Assembly: GCA_027047745.1 (NCBI GenBank)
Contig: JALTUB010000376.1
Location: 1 to 28,242, forward strand
Source of the DNA: Sulfurimonas sp.
GTDB lineage: Bacteria; Campylobacterota; Campylobacteria; Campylobacterales; Sulfurimonadaceae
Length of the DNA: 28,242 bases
Reading direction: 5' to 3'
A program made the translations under genes and the position numbers. The notes under the pieces are model-generated. The model was not told the DNA's origin and did not search any database. It worked only from the letters and a program-made list of their open reading frames with translations. This document shows, piece by piece, positions 9,163 through 16,250 of this stretch (its first letter is position 1; each line of letters opens with the position of its first letter).

Positions 9163-9933
9163 ATGATAAAAATAGGTGTATTTGGAGCAAGTGGTCGAGT
9201 TGGTAAACTTCTTTTAGAAAATATAAAAGATGAAAAAGATATGAGTCTTAGTACAGTATTTGTTAGAAGTAGTTTAGATTTTTCCATAGACCCTTCTGTT
9301 TTAGTAACATCAGATATGCACTCATTTTTAAATGGCTGTGATATAGTGATAGATTTTTCACTTCCAGAGGCATGTGAAACGCTACTTGAAGAAGCTATCA
9401 AAACTCCAAAACCATTAGTTATTGGAACAACAGGGTTAAGCCCTCACCAGATAAATCTGCTAAAACAAGCAAGTGAAATTATGCCTGTTTTATATGCGAC
9501 AAATATGTCTTTAGGAGTAGCACTTCTTAACAAACTTGTTTATCAAGCATCTGCTGCACTTGATGGTTTTGACATAGAGATAGTTGAAATGCACCATCGT
9601 CATAAAAAAGATGCTCCAAGTGGAACAGCCCTAACACTTAGTGAATCTGCTGCTAGTGGAAGAGGACTTGATATAAACAAGGTTCGTGTAAGTGGAAGAG
9701 ATGGCAACATCGGGGAGAGAACAGAAGATGAAATATCTGTAATGGCTCTTCGTGGAGGAGATATAGTAGGTCGCCACACAGTTGGTTTTTACAATGATGG
9801 TGAGTTTATAGAACTAAACCACACAGCAACATCAAGAAGTACATTCAGCAAAGGTGCTCTTAGAGCTGCAAACTGGTTATCAGATAAAGAAGCAGGTCTC
9901 TACTCTATTAGTGACTGTTTGGAGATAGATTAA
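9163..9933 (+). CDS. dapB: 4-hydroxy-tetrahydrodipicolinate reductase
   Basis: A 256-residue cytoplasmic enzyme reducing the cyclised aspartate-semialdehyde/pyruvate product with NAD(P)H. This is a step to diaminopimelate for peptidoglycan and to lysine. The dinucleotide motif G-A-S-G-R-V-G is at residues 8-14. The family signature, with catalytic histidine and substrate-binding lysine, is E-M-H-H-R-H-K-K-D-A-P-S-G-T at about 142-155. Length is normal. AGAGGA lies seven bases before the ATG. The genes around it do not belong to lysine synthesis, so its position seems to reflect packing, not pathway clustering. It is the last core gene before the restriction cassette. Confidence 0.96.
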   Translation: MIKIGVFGASGRVGKLLLENIKDEKDMSLSTVFVRSSLDFSIDPSVLVTSDMHSFLNGCDIVIDFSLPEACETLLEEAIKTPKPLVIGTTGLSPHQINLLKQASEIMPVLYATNMSLGVALLNKLVYQASAALDGFDIEIVEMHHRHKKDAPSGTALTLSESAASGRGLDINKVRVSGRDGNIGERTEDEISVMALRGGDIVGRHTVGFYNDGEFIELNHTATSRSTFSKGALRAANWLSDKEAGLYSISDCLEID

Positions 9934-10025
9934 TATTTATTTTAGACTCACATTAGAAGTATTATTACTAAAGTAAAATTATATGTCAATTTGCCAATTT
10001 TTTTATACTTAGATTATATAACTCG

Positions 10026-10031
10026 TATAAT
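10026..10031 (+). promoter_or_regulatory. Likely -10 box for the restriction-modification cassette
   Basis: TATAAT lies 32 bases before the methyltransferase ATG, inside a 129-base gap (9934-10062) that holds no other gene. No good -35 is seen. The ribosome site AAAAGG is at 10049-10054. No controller (C) protein gene or clear operator was found in the gap. Confidence 0.5.
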
Positions 10032-10062
10032 ACAAAATCAGACACGATAAAAGGTTGCTAAA

Positions 10063-11358
10063 ATGCTACATAATAATATAATAAATAGAGATTTAGAATT
10101 CAAGCAACTTCCCAATGAACAAACAAATACAGTTTTAAAAATAAATTCAAATTACCTTCACTTGAATATAGAGCAAAAATTAGATTTTTCAAAGACTATG
10201 TGGAATAAAAAAAAATTATCTAATCCAAATGCAAAGATAAGACTTGCAACGATGTTTTCAGGGATAGGAGCAGTTGAATTTGCTTTAAAAAGATTAAAAC
10301 TAGCTACTAAAATAATTTTTGCAAGTGATAATGATAAGTTTGTAAAACAAAGCTATTTTGCAAACTATAATATAGCAGAAGAAAATTGGTATAGTGATGT
10401 TATTAACATTGATGGTAACAAATATAAAAACAAGATTGACTTACTTGTTGGTGGAAGTCCTTGCCAATCTTTCTCTATGATTGGGAAAAGAAAAGGATTT
10501 GCCGATACAAGAGGAACACTATTTTATGAATTTGCGAGAGTAGTTAAAGAGAGTCAACCAAAAGTTTTTATCTATGAAAATGTTAAAGGACTTACAAATC
10601 ACGACAAGGGTAATACCTTTGAAACAATTCTTGCGACATTTGATGAGCTTGGCTATAAATATTCACATAAAATTATAAATGCAAAAAACTACGGTATGGC
10701 ACAACATAGAGAAAGGATATTTGTTGTCGGTTTTTTAGACCATTCAATAGATTTTGATTTTCCTGAACCAATAGAATTACAACACACTATGCAAGATTTT
10801 TTAGAAGATTATATAGATAGTAAGTATTATCTCAAAGAAAAAGGTGTAAAATTTGTAACAAGTTCAAAAAATAGAAAAAAAAGATACACACAAATTAATG
10901 GAGATATAGCTCTTTGTCAAAAAGCAAATCAACAATTTAATTGGCATGGTGATTTTATATATGAACAAAAAAGTAAACAAGAATTTAATGAATTTGTTTT
11001 TGACATCAAAGAAGTAGAAGAAAAATATTATCTTTCAGAAAAAATAAAAACTTATGTATTGGCTGGTGGAACAAAAAAATTTAAAACTTCAACTGAAACA
11101 GACTTAAAAGTAGCAAGACCTCTGCTTCAATCGATGCATAAAATGCACAGAGCTGGAGTTGATAATTATGTTACTCATAACAAAGGTAGGATTAGAAAAC
11201 TAACGCCAACTGAATGTTTAAGATTGATGGGTTTTGGAGATGGTTTTAAACAAGTTGTTAGTGATACTCAAATGTATAGGCAAACAGGTAATAGTATTGT
11301 TGTGGATGTTTTAATAGCAATTTTAAAACAGATGGATATTAGTAAGTTTGGAGAGTAA
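10063..11358 (+). CDS. DNA (cytosine-5-)-methyltransferase of a type II restriction-modification system
   Basis: The 431-residue enzyme shows the ordered C5-methyltransferase motifs. Motif I (AdoMet binding) is F-S-G-I-G-A at 65-70. Motif IV is G-G-S-P-C-Q-S-F with catalytic C134. Motif VI is E-N-V at 172-174, motif VIII is Q-H-R-E-R at 214-218, motif IX lies around 376-391 and motif X is R-Q-T-G-N-S at 406-411. A 57-residue N-terminal extension precedes motif I. The target-recognition region (about 240-375) contains the same pattern twice: K-Y-Y-L-K-E-K at 254-260 and K-Y-Y-L-S-E-K at 321-327. It would methylate a specific cytosine and so protect host DNA from the endonuclease that starts three bases downstream. 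The recognition sequence cannot be read from the protein. All catalytic motifs are intact, so it is probably active. Confidence 0.93.
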   Translation: MLHNNIINRDLEFKQLPNEQTNTVLKINSNYLHLNIEQKLDFSKTMWNKKKLSNPNAKIRLATMFSGIGAVEFALKRLKLATKIIFASDNDKFVKQSYFANYNIAEENWYSDVINIDGNKYKNKIDLLVGGSPCQSFSMIGKRKGFADTRGTLFYEFARVVKESQPKVFIYENVKGLTNHDKGNTFETILATFDELGYKYSHKIINAKNYGMAQHRERIFVVGFLDHSIDFDFPEPIELQHTMQDFLEDYIDSKYYLKEKGVKFVTSSKNRKKRYTQINGDIALCQKANQQFNWHGDFIYEQKSKQEFNEFVFDIKEVEEKYYLSEKIKTYVLAGGTKKFKTSTETDLKVARPLLQSMHKMHRAGVDNYVTHNKGRIRKLTPTECLRLMGFGDGFKQVVSDTQMYRQTGNSIVVDVLIAILKQMDISKFGE

Positions 11359-11361
11359 TAA

Positions 11362-12453
11362 ATGAGTGAGTTACAAAAGATAAAAATTGATAATAATACA
11401 GAATACTATATAATTGATTCAATTCAAAATCTGCGGGCAGAAGATAGTTTCATATTTCGACAAAATAAATTATCTTTATACAAAGGTAATGGTGAAGCTC
11501 GAAAATATGTCGGTAGCTATTTAGGTTCCAATGGTCAAAGATTAATTGATTTTTTTAATTACAATGATTGGGGTAATACCAAAAAGAATGGAAAAAGAGT
11601 TTTTCCTATCATTCAAGAAAACTGTTTTTTTAGTAAAAACAATCTAAAAAAATATCTGTCTGATGCAAAAATTGAGTATCAAAAGCAAGAACAAGTTTAT
11701 CATAATGATATTTCAAAAGACTTTGATAAGCACCTTGAAAAAGTCAATGCACTAACAGATAATTTAGTAAAATTTTCAATTTATGATGTTTCAGATTTTA
11801 TAGATGATGAAAAACAGAGCAGAGTATACATTCGTTCTAATGAAGAGATTTGGGATACTTGGAGAAAACTTATTTTACCTAATATTAGCTATTTGTCTAT
11901 ATTGAAATTATCCCCGGTAGATAAAAACAAAGAAAATATAATTTTTTATTTTAGAATTTTACTCGATTACCAGTTCAGGTCTATAGTGCATCCAAAACTT
12001 TCAGAAGAAATAAAAACAGTAAAAGTTAAAAAAGAAATTTCTAAAAAATCTGCATCACGAGATAGTGCTCAAAAATATAGGAAACAAGTCATTGACCATA
12101 TGCCACAATGTCCATTTACGAAAATATCTGATGAAAGATTGTTAATCGCAAGTCATATAAAACCATATGCTATATGCATGAGTGAAGATAATCAGAAAGA
12201 AGCTAATGATTTCTTAAATGGATTAGCCTTATCCCCAACCTATGACAAGCTTTTTGATCAAGGATATATAACATTTTTAGATAATGGTGAACTTATATGT
12301 GGAACACAATTAACTCCTTACACATGGGAAAAATTGAGTATTAATCCAAATGCAAAAAATAAAATGAGAATTTATCCAGAAGAGAGAGAAAAGTATTTAA
12401 AATATCATAGAGATTATGTATTTCAAGATGATATTGATGATTTACTGTTATAA
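11362..12453 (+). CDS. HNH endonuclease, probable restriction enzyme partner
   Basis: The 363-residue protein has a C-terminal HNH nuclease domain of the HNH_2 type (about 225-310). Key elements are C240, A-S-H-I-K-P with H255, N276-G and the closing block S-P-x-Y-D-K-L-F-D at 281-289. This arrangement is common in restriction enzymes encoded beside a methyltransferase. The N-terminal 200 residues, which presumably include the DNA-recognition part, match nothing I recognise. A basic linker rich in lysine (about 208-235) leads into the nuclease. It starts three bases after the methyltransferase stop with a GGAG-like site, so the two are one transcription unit. It should cleave unmethylated DNA at the same site; that it is the cognate nuclease is inference from position. 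Confidence 0.82.
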   Translation: MSELQKIKIDNNTEYYIIDSIQNLRAEDSFIFRQNKLSLYKGNGEARKYVGSYLGSNGQRLIDFFNYNDWGNTKKNGKRVFPIIQENCFFSKNNLKKYLSDAKIEYQKQEQVYHNDISKDFDKHLEKVNALTDNLVKFSIYDVSDFIDDEKQSRVYIRSNEEIWDTWRKLILPNISYLSILKLSPVDKNKENIIFYFRILLDYQFRSIVHPKLSEEIKTVKVKKEISKKSASRDSAQKYRKQVIDHMPQCPFTKISDERLLIASHIKPYAICMSEDNQKEANDFLNGLALSPTYDKLFDQGYITFLDNGELICGTQLTPYTWEKLSINPNAKNKMRIYPEEREKYLKYHRDYVFQDDIDDLLL

Positions 12454-12507
12454 TTTAAAATACTAACAAAACATAAGATTTTCAAGAATATATAAAGGGG
12501 TAAAAAC

Positions 12508-13908
12508 ATGAATGAAATTATTTGTCCAAATTGTAAAAAAGCTTTTAAGATAGATGAGTCTGGCTATGCTGATATGCTCAAGCAAGTACGCGACCATCAA
12601 TTTAAAGAAGAATTAGCAAATAGATTAGCTCTTGCCCAAAAAGAAAAAGATAGTGCTGTTAAGCTTGCAGAGGCTAAAATTCAAAATACCCTACAAGAAG
12701 AACTGGCAGAAAAAGAGACAGAAATTGTAAAGATGAAATCTAAAATTGATAATGTAAAAACTGAGATAAGACTAGAAGTTTCACAAGCTGTTGAAAAGAT
12801 AGAAAAAGAACGAGATAAACTTATTTATGATTTAGCAATAAGAGAGAGTGAAAAAGAGAGTGCAATTCAACTAGCAAAAGCTAAGGTTCAAAATACTTTA
12901 CAACTAGAGTTAGCAGAAAAAGATACAAAAATTTTAGAAATGAATTCTAAGCTTGTAAATGCACAAACAGAAAGTAAGCTTGAAATTTCTGAGGTTACAA
13001 AAAAAATAGAAAAAGAACGAGATGACCTCATAAATGATTTGAGACTGAAAGAAACAGAAAAAGAGTTACTTAAAAAATCAATAAATGAACAATTTGCTCA
13101 AAAACTTATAGCTAAAGATCAGACTATAAGAATGAAGGATGATGAAATCGATAGATTGAAAGATTTTAAACAGAAACTTTCAACAAAAATGGTTGGTGAA
13201 ACTTTGGAACAGCATTGTGAGGTTGAATTCAATAGGTTAAGAGCAACTGCCTTTCAAAATGCTTATTTTGAAAAAGACAATGATTCAAAAGGAGGTAGCA
13301 AAGGTGATTATATCTACAAAGAAATGGATGAGGATGGGAATGAGATAATTTCAATAATGTTTGAAATGAAGAATGAGAATGATGAGACTGCAACTAAAAA
13401 GAGAAATGAAGATTTTTTTACAAAACTAGACAAGGATCGTAAAGATAAGAGTTGCGAGTATGCAGTATTGGTCTCTCTCTTAGAGTCAGAGAATGAATTT
13501 TACAATACAGGTATCGTTGATGTTTCCCATAAATTTGAAAAGATGTATGTAGTGCGACCTCAATTTTTTATTACTGTTATTACATTACTTAGAAATGCAG
13601 CAATGAACTCTATGGAATACAAAAGAGAATTAAATTTAATGAGAAATCAAAATGTAGACATCACTAATTTTGAAGAAAAAATCAATGCATTTAAAAATGG
13701 ATTTGCTAAAAATTATGATTTAGCAAGTCGAAAATTTAAAACAGCTATTGATGAAATTGATAAAACAATAATGCATTTGCAAAAAACAAAAGATGCTCTG
13801 TTATCATCAGAAAATAACTTGCGTTTAGCAAATAATAAAGCAGAAGATTTAACTATAAAAAAACTAACACGAGGAAACCCTACAATGAAAGCGAAGTTTG
13901 AAGGTTAG
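12508..13908 (+). CDS. DUF2130 coiled-coil protein with possible PD-(D/E)xK nuclease core
   Basis: The 466-residue protein opens with a half zinc-ribbon (C6-P-N-C9-K-K), typical of DUF2130 proteins. Then comes a long charged coiled coil (about 25-225) built around a 69-residue tandem repeat, a globular core (about 230-365) and a second helical tail (about 380-450). In the core, E231/E234, K-G-D at 265-267 and F-E-M-K at 285-288 fall in the order E..D..ExK of the PD-(D/E)xK nuclease fold. This is my reading of the pattern, not an established assignment for this protein. It follows the HNH endonuclease after 54 bases with a strong AAAGGGG site, on the same strand. It could be an accessory of the restriction system or an unrelated DNA-repair-like protein carried with it. 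The stop codon is part of a strong hairpin. Confidence 0.78.
   Translation: MNEIICPNCKKAFKIDESGYADMLKQVRDHQFKEELANRLALAQKEKDSAVKLAEAKIQNTLQEELAEKETEIVKMKSKIDNVKTEIRLEVSQAVEKIEKERDKLIYDLAIRESEKESAIQLAKAKVQNTLQLELAEKDTKILEMNSKLVNAQTESKLEISEVTKKIEKERDDLINDLRLKETEKELLKKSINEQFAQKLIAKDQTIRMKDDEIDRLKDFKQKLSTKMVGETLEQHCEVEFNRLRATAFQNAYFEKDNDSKGGSKGDYIYKEMDEDGNEIISIMFEMKNENDETATKKRNEDFFTKLDKDRKDKSCEYAVLVSLLESENEFYNTGIVDVSHKFEKMYVVRPQFFITVITLLRNAAMNSMEYKRELNLMRNQNVDITNFEEKINAFKNGFAKNYDLASRKFKTAIDEIDKTIMHLQKTKDALLSSENNLRLANNKAEDLTIKKLTRGNPTMKAKFEG
12628..13041 (+). repeat. Two tandem 207-base coding repeats in the DUF2130 gene
   Basis: Residues 41-109 and 110-178 of the DUF2130 protein align without gaps at an offset of 69 residues. 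Shared landmarks are K-D/E-S-A, Q-N-T-L-Q, L-A-E-K and K-I-E-K-E-R-D, followed by L-I-x-D-L. The nucleotide copies (12628-12834 and 12835-13041) are diverged but clearly related. This is a recent-looking lengthening of the coiled coil by exact in-frame duplication. Confidence 0.8.
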
Positions 13909-13928
13909 ACCTCGGAAGAGGTGTAACC
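13903..13928. other. Stem-loop between convergent DUF2130 and hisD genes, possible terminator
   Basis: The arms GGTTAGACCTC (13903-13913) and GAGGTGTAACC (13918-13928) pair over 11 positions with one G/G mismatch and close on a GGAA tetraloop. The left arm contains the DUF2130 stop codon (13906-13908). There is no T-run after it on either strand, so it is not a classical intrinsic terminator. It may still mark the end of both convergent transcripts. Confidence 0.5.
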
Positions 13929-13947
13929 AGTAGGACAATGTTTAAAG

Positions 13948-15237
13948 TTAATCTAATCTAACTCTTACAGATTGCTCATGAGCAGTCAGTCCTTCAGTAT
14001 TTGCTATCATGGCACACTCTTCTCCGATTTCATTGATTCCTTTAGAACTAAAAGAGATGATAGAACTCTTTTTCATAAAATTTTCAACTCCAAGAGGAGA
14101 GTAGAACTTTGCAGTTCCTCCTGTTGGGAGAGTATGATTTGGTCCTGCTACATAGTCGCCTATGGCTTCAGGTGTGTTATGTCCTAAAAATATCGCTCCT
14201 GCATGTTTTATAGATGCTAAAAGCTCAAAAGGTGAAGTTGTTGCAACTTCTAAATGCTCAGGGGCAATCTCATTCATCAAATCAACTGCTTCATCCATAT
14301 CTTTTGTGATGATGATAGCTGCTCTCTCTTCTATCGATTTTCTTGCTATCTCTTGACGAGGAAGTTTAACTAGCCAGTTTTCTATCTCTATTTTAACCTC
14401 ATCTGCAAGTTTTTGTGAAGGAGTGATAAGTATAGAACTTGCCATCTCATCATGCTCTGCTTGAGAGAGTAAGTCTATGGCTATATGATTTGCATTTGCA
14501 CTATCATCAGCTAAGATACCTATTTCACTTGGTCCTGCTATCATGTCGATATTTACTTCACCAAAAACCATCTTTTTAGCTGTTGCTACAAAGATATTTC
14601 CCGGCCCTGTGATAACATCTACTTTTGGTATACTTTGCGTTCCATAAGCCATAGCAGCTATGGCACTAGCTCCTCCAACCTTATAAACTTCACTCACTCC
14701 ACAAAGATGACAAGCTGCTAGTAAAAGCTCATTTGGTTCATTGTCTGGTGTTGGTGTACAGACGATGATGTTAGGAACTCCTGCTACTTGTGCAGGAATA
14801 ACATTCATAAGAAGAGAAGATGGATAAGCAGCTTTTCCACCAGGGATATAAAGCCCTGCACTATCAACAGGAGTTACTTTTTGACCAAGTATCGTTCCAT
14901 TCTCTTCTGTGTCAAACCACGATTTTGGTTTCTGTTTTTGATGATAAGTTTTGATTCTATCGTATGCTAAGTGAAGAGCATATCTAAGCTTAACATCTAT
15001 CTTTTTATAAGCTAGAGCCATAGATTCTGTAGAGATTTTCAAATCTTCATCACTACTTGGTGTCCAGTTATCAAACTTAGATATATGCTTTTTCAAAGCT
15101 TCATTTTTATCAGTTTTAATCTCTTGGATAATACCACCCACGATATTTCCAACATGTTCCATATCCATCTTACCACGGCTTAACAACTCATCAAATTCAG
15201 AAGAAAATTTAGACTCATTTGTATTTGTAAATATCAT
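13948..15237 (-). CDS. hisD: Histidinol dehydrogenase
   Basis: A 429-residue enzyme catalysing the last two oxidations of histidine synthesis (histidinol to histidine, NAD-dependent, zinc-containing). Visible family residues are zinc ligands Q259 and H262 in S-Q-A-E-H, the catalytic pair E327-H328 in A-P-E-H-L-E, D361 in the following G-D-Y-V-A-G-P-N-H block and H420 near the C-terminus. Length is normal. The ATG overlaps the stop of the upstream thioredoxin-like gene by four bases (ATGA), indicating translational coupling. It is not with other his genes; it is third in an aroK-thioredoxin-like-hisD set. It converges on the DUF2130 gene. Confidence 0.96.
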   Translation of the reverse strand: MIFTNTNESKFSSEFDELLSRGKMDMEHVGNIVGGIIQEIKTDKNEALKKHISKFDNWTPSSDEDLKISTESMALAYKKIDVKLRYALHLAYDRIKTYHQKQKPKSWFDTEENGTILGQKVTPVDSAGLYIPGGKAAYPSSLLMNVIPAQVAGVPNIIVCTPTPDNEPNELLLAACHLCGVSEVYKVGGASAIAAMAYGTQSIPKVDVITGPGNIFVATAKKMVFGEVNIDMIAGPSEIGILADDSANANHIAIDLLSQAEHDEMASSILITPSQKLADEVKIEIENWLVKLPRQEIARKSIEERAAIIITKDMDEAVDLMNEIAPEHLEVATTSPFELLASIKHAGAIFLGHNTPEAIGDYVAGPNHTLPTGGTAKFYSPLGVENFMKKSSIISFSSKGINEIGEECAMIANTEGLTAHEQSVRVRLD

Positions 15238-15662
15238 TTTTTATTCCCATTACTTGTTCTATCAAACTTTGCTTTTACAGTTTTTATGTCACCTAAAAAG
15301 TTTTGAGTCCCTATAGCACCAACTACAGCACTATACATAGGTTCACCATCTGAGTATAAAAACCAAGTTGAAGGTGTACTTCCTTGATACATTCCAGCAG
15401 GTATATAATCTCTATCATCTGTGTAAGAGATAACCGAAATAAAATCTTTGTTTAGAGCTTTTATCACTCTATCATCAGAAAATGTTGTATTTTCCAAGAT
15501 AATACAATATTTACAAGTATGTCTTGATATAACAAACATTACAGGTTTATGCTCTTTTTTTGCTGTCTCTATCGCAGAGTTATAATCTTTCGCCCAGTTG
15601 ATTCCCCCTGCAAAAAGCGAAGTCGCTAAAAGAAGAAGTCCATATACAAATATTTTACGCAT
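15234..15662 (-). CDS. Exported thioredoxin-like protein with C-K-Y-C active site
   Basis: The 142-residue protein has a signal peptide (about 1-19, ending A-G-G) and one thioredoxin-fold domain. The active site is T-C-K-Y-C with C50 and C53, and the cis-proline is P97 in S-T-P-S-T-W-F. It resembles the short thioredoxin_7/DUF255-like periplasmic proteins with a disulfide-exchange role. The Lys-Tyr pair between the cysteines differs from the Gly-Pro of thioredoxin, so the redox potential and partners probably differ. Its start overlaps the end of aroK by eight bases and its stop overlaps hisD by four, so all three are one unit. Neither neighbour explains its role; the partner protein is not identifiable here. 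Confidence 0.82.
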   Translation of the reverse strand: MRKIFVYGLLLLATSLFAGGINWAKDYNSAIETAKKEHKPVMFVISRHTCKYCIILENTTFSDDRVIKALNKDFISVISYTDDRDYIPAGMYQGSTPSTWFLYSDGEPMYSAVVGAIGTQNFLGDIKTVKAKFDRTSNGNKK

Positions 15663-16170
15663 GTTTTTTTACCTTTTTTAATAATTCTTTAGAACAATCA
15701 CTTGCACTTTTTTTTGTTACATCTATAACTATATCAGAAAGTTTTAAATACTCTGGTCTTCTTAGGTCATAAAGTTTTTTTGCAGCCTTTAAGTCGCTTA
15801 AAAGTGGTCGTTTTTTAAGCTTTTTCTCTGCGTTTGGATGTTTTTTAATTCTTTTGATAATCTCATCAAATGGAGAGTCAAGCAAAACTACAAGCCCTAT
15901 CTTTTTAAGATTTTTTTGCTTATAAAAGCCTCCACCCGTTGAGATAAGTGTATTTTTAACGCTACCCTCTAACCAAAGAGATACTTTTTTTTCCAAAGCT
16001 CTAAAATACTCTTCACTATCATCCCCAAAGATTTCTTTAACTTTTTTATTTTCCATACTTTCGATCAAATCATCTGTATCTATAGTCATATAACTAGAGT
16101 TTTTTGCCACTTCTCTAGCTACACTACCCTTACCAACACCCATAAAGCCAATCAATATAATATTTTTCAT
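15655..16170 (-). CDS. aroK: Shikimate kinase
   Basis: The enzyme phosphorylates shikimate with ATP on the way to chorismate and aromatic amino acids. The P-loop is G-F-M-G-V-G-K-G-S near the N-terminus; the G after the lysine, where S/T is usual, is odd but matches the adenylate-kinase style GKGS/T. Other features are D-T-D-D in the shikimate-binding helix, G-G-G in the middle and R-R-P-x-L in the lid. I chose the ATG at 16170 (171 residues). The longer reading begins with TTG at 16185 and would add five residues encoded across a TATAAT box. No Shine-Dalgarno precedes either start, and the -10 box sits only six bases before this ATG, suggesting a leaderless message. Confidence 0.9.
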   Translation of the reverse strand: MKNIILIGFMGVGKGSVAREVAKNSSYMTIDTDDLIESMENKKVKEIFGDDSEEYFRALEKKVSLWLEGSVKNTLISTGGGFYKQKNLKKIGLVVLLDSPFDEIIKRIKKHPNAEKKLKKRPLLSDLKAAKKLYDLRRPEYLKLSDIVIDVTKKSASDCSKELLKKVKKHA

Positions 16171-16176
16171 AATGAC

Positions 16177-16182
16177 ATTATA
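16177..16182 (-). promoter_or_regulatory. -10 box of aroK, implying a leaderless transcript
   Basis: On the minus strand a perfect TATAAT ends six bases before the aroK ATG at 16170. Transcription would start at or within a base or two of the ATG. It lies back to back with the ctpA promoter in an 80-base divergent spacer. Confidence 0.5.
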
Positions 16183-16214
16183 CAATAAGTCTATAAGTGT
16201 TTAATAACAAAAGG

Positions 16215-16220
16215 TATAAT
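16215..16220 (+). promoter_or_regulatory. -10 box of the ctpA-pur operon
   Basis: TATAAT lies 30 bases before the ctpA ATG at 16251. It is the only promoter-like element seen before the whole ctpA-to-crcB gene run, where gaps are 11 bases or less. No PurR-like operator was recognised. Confidence 0.5.
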
Positions 16221-16250
16221 ATTTTTCTAAATCTAATTATTGGACTCCGT

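Noticed and set aside
9985..10000. TTGACA on the minus strand as an antisense promoter towards dapB
   Set aside because: The spacing to an AT-rich -10 is acceptable but such matches are expected by chance in DNA this AT-rich, and no gene depends on it.
9934..10062. Integration scar or attachment repeat at the left edge of the restriction cassette
   Set aside because: No direct repeat shared with 13909-13947 and no integrase or tRNA end was found; the insertion idea rests on gene content alone.
13903..13928. attC integron recombination site
   Set aside because: GTTAGAC fits one core, but the opposite core is imperfect and the 26-base element is less than half the minimum length of an attC site.
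16197..16250. GTG-started N-terminal extension of CtpA
   Set aside because: It starts before the TATAAT box and would bury the signal peptide behind 18 extra residues; ATG at 16251 fits better.
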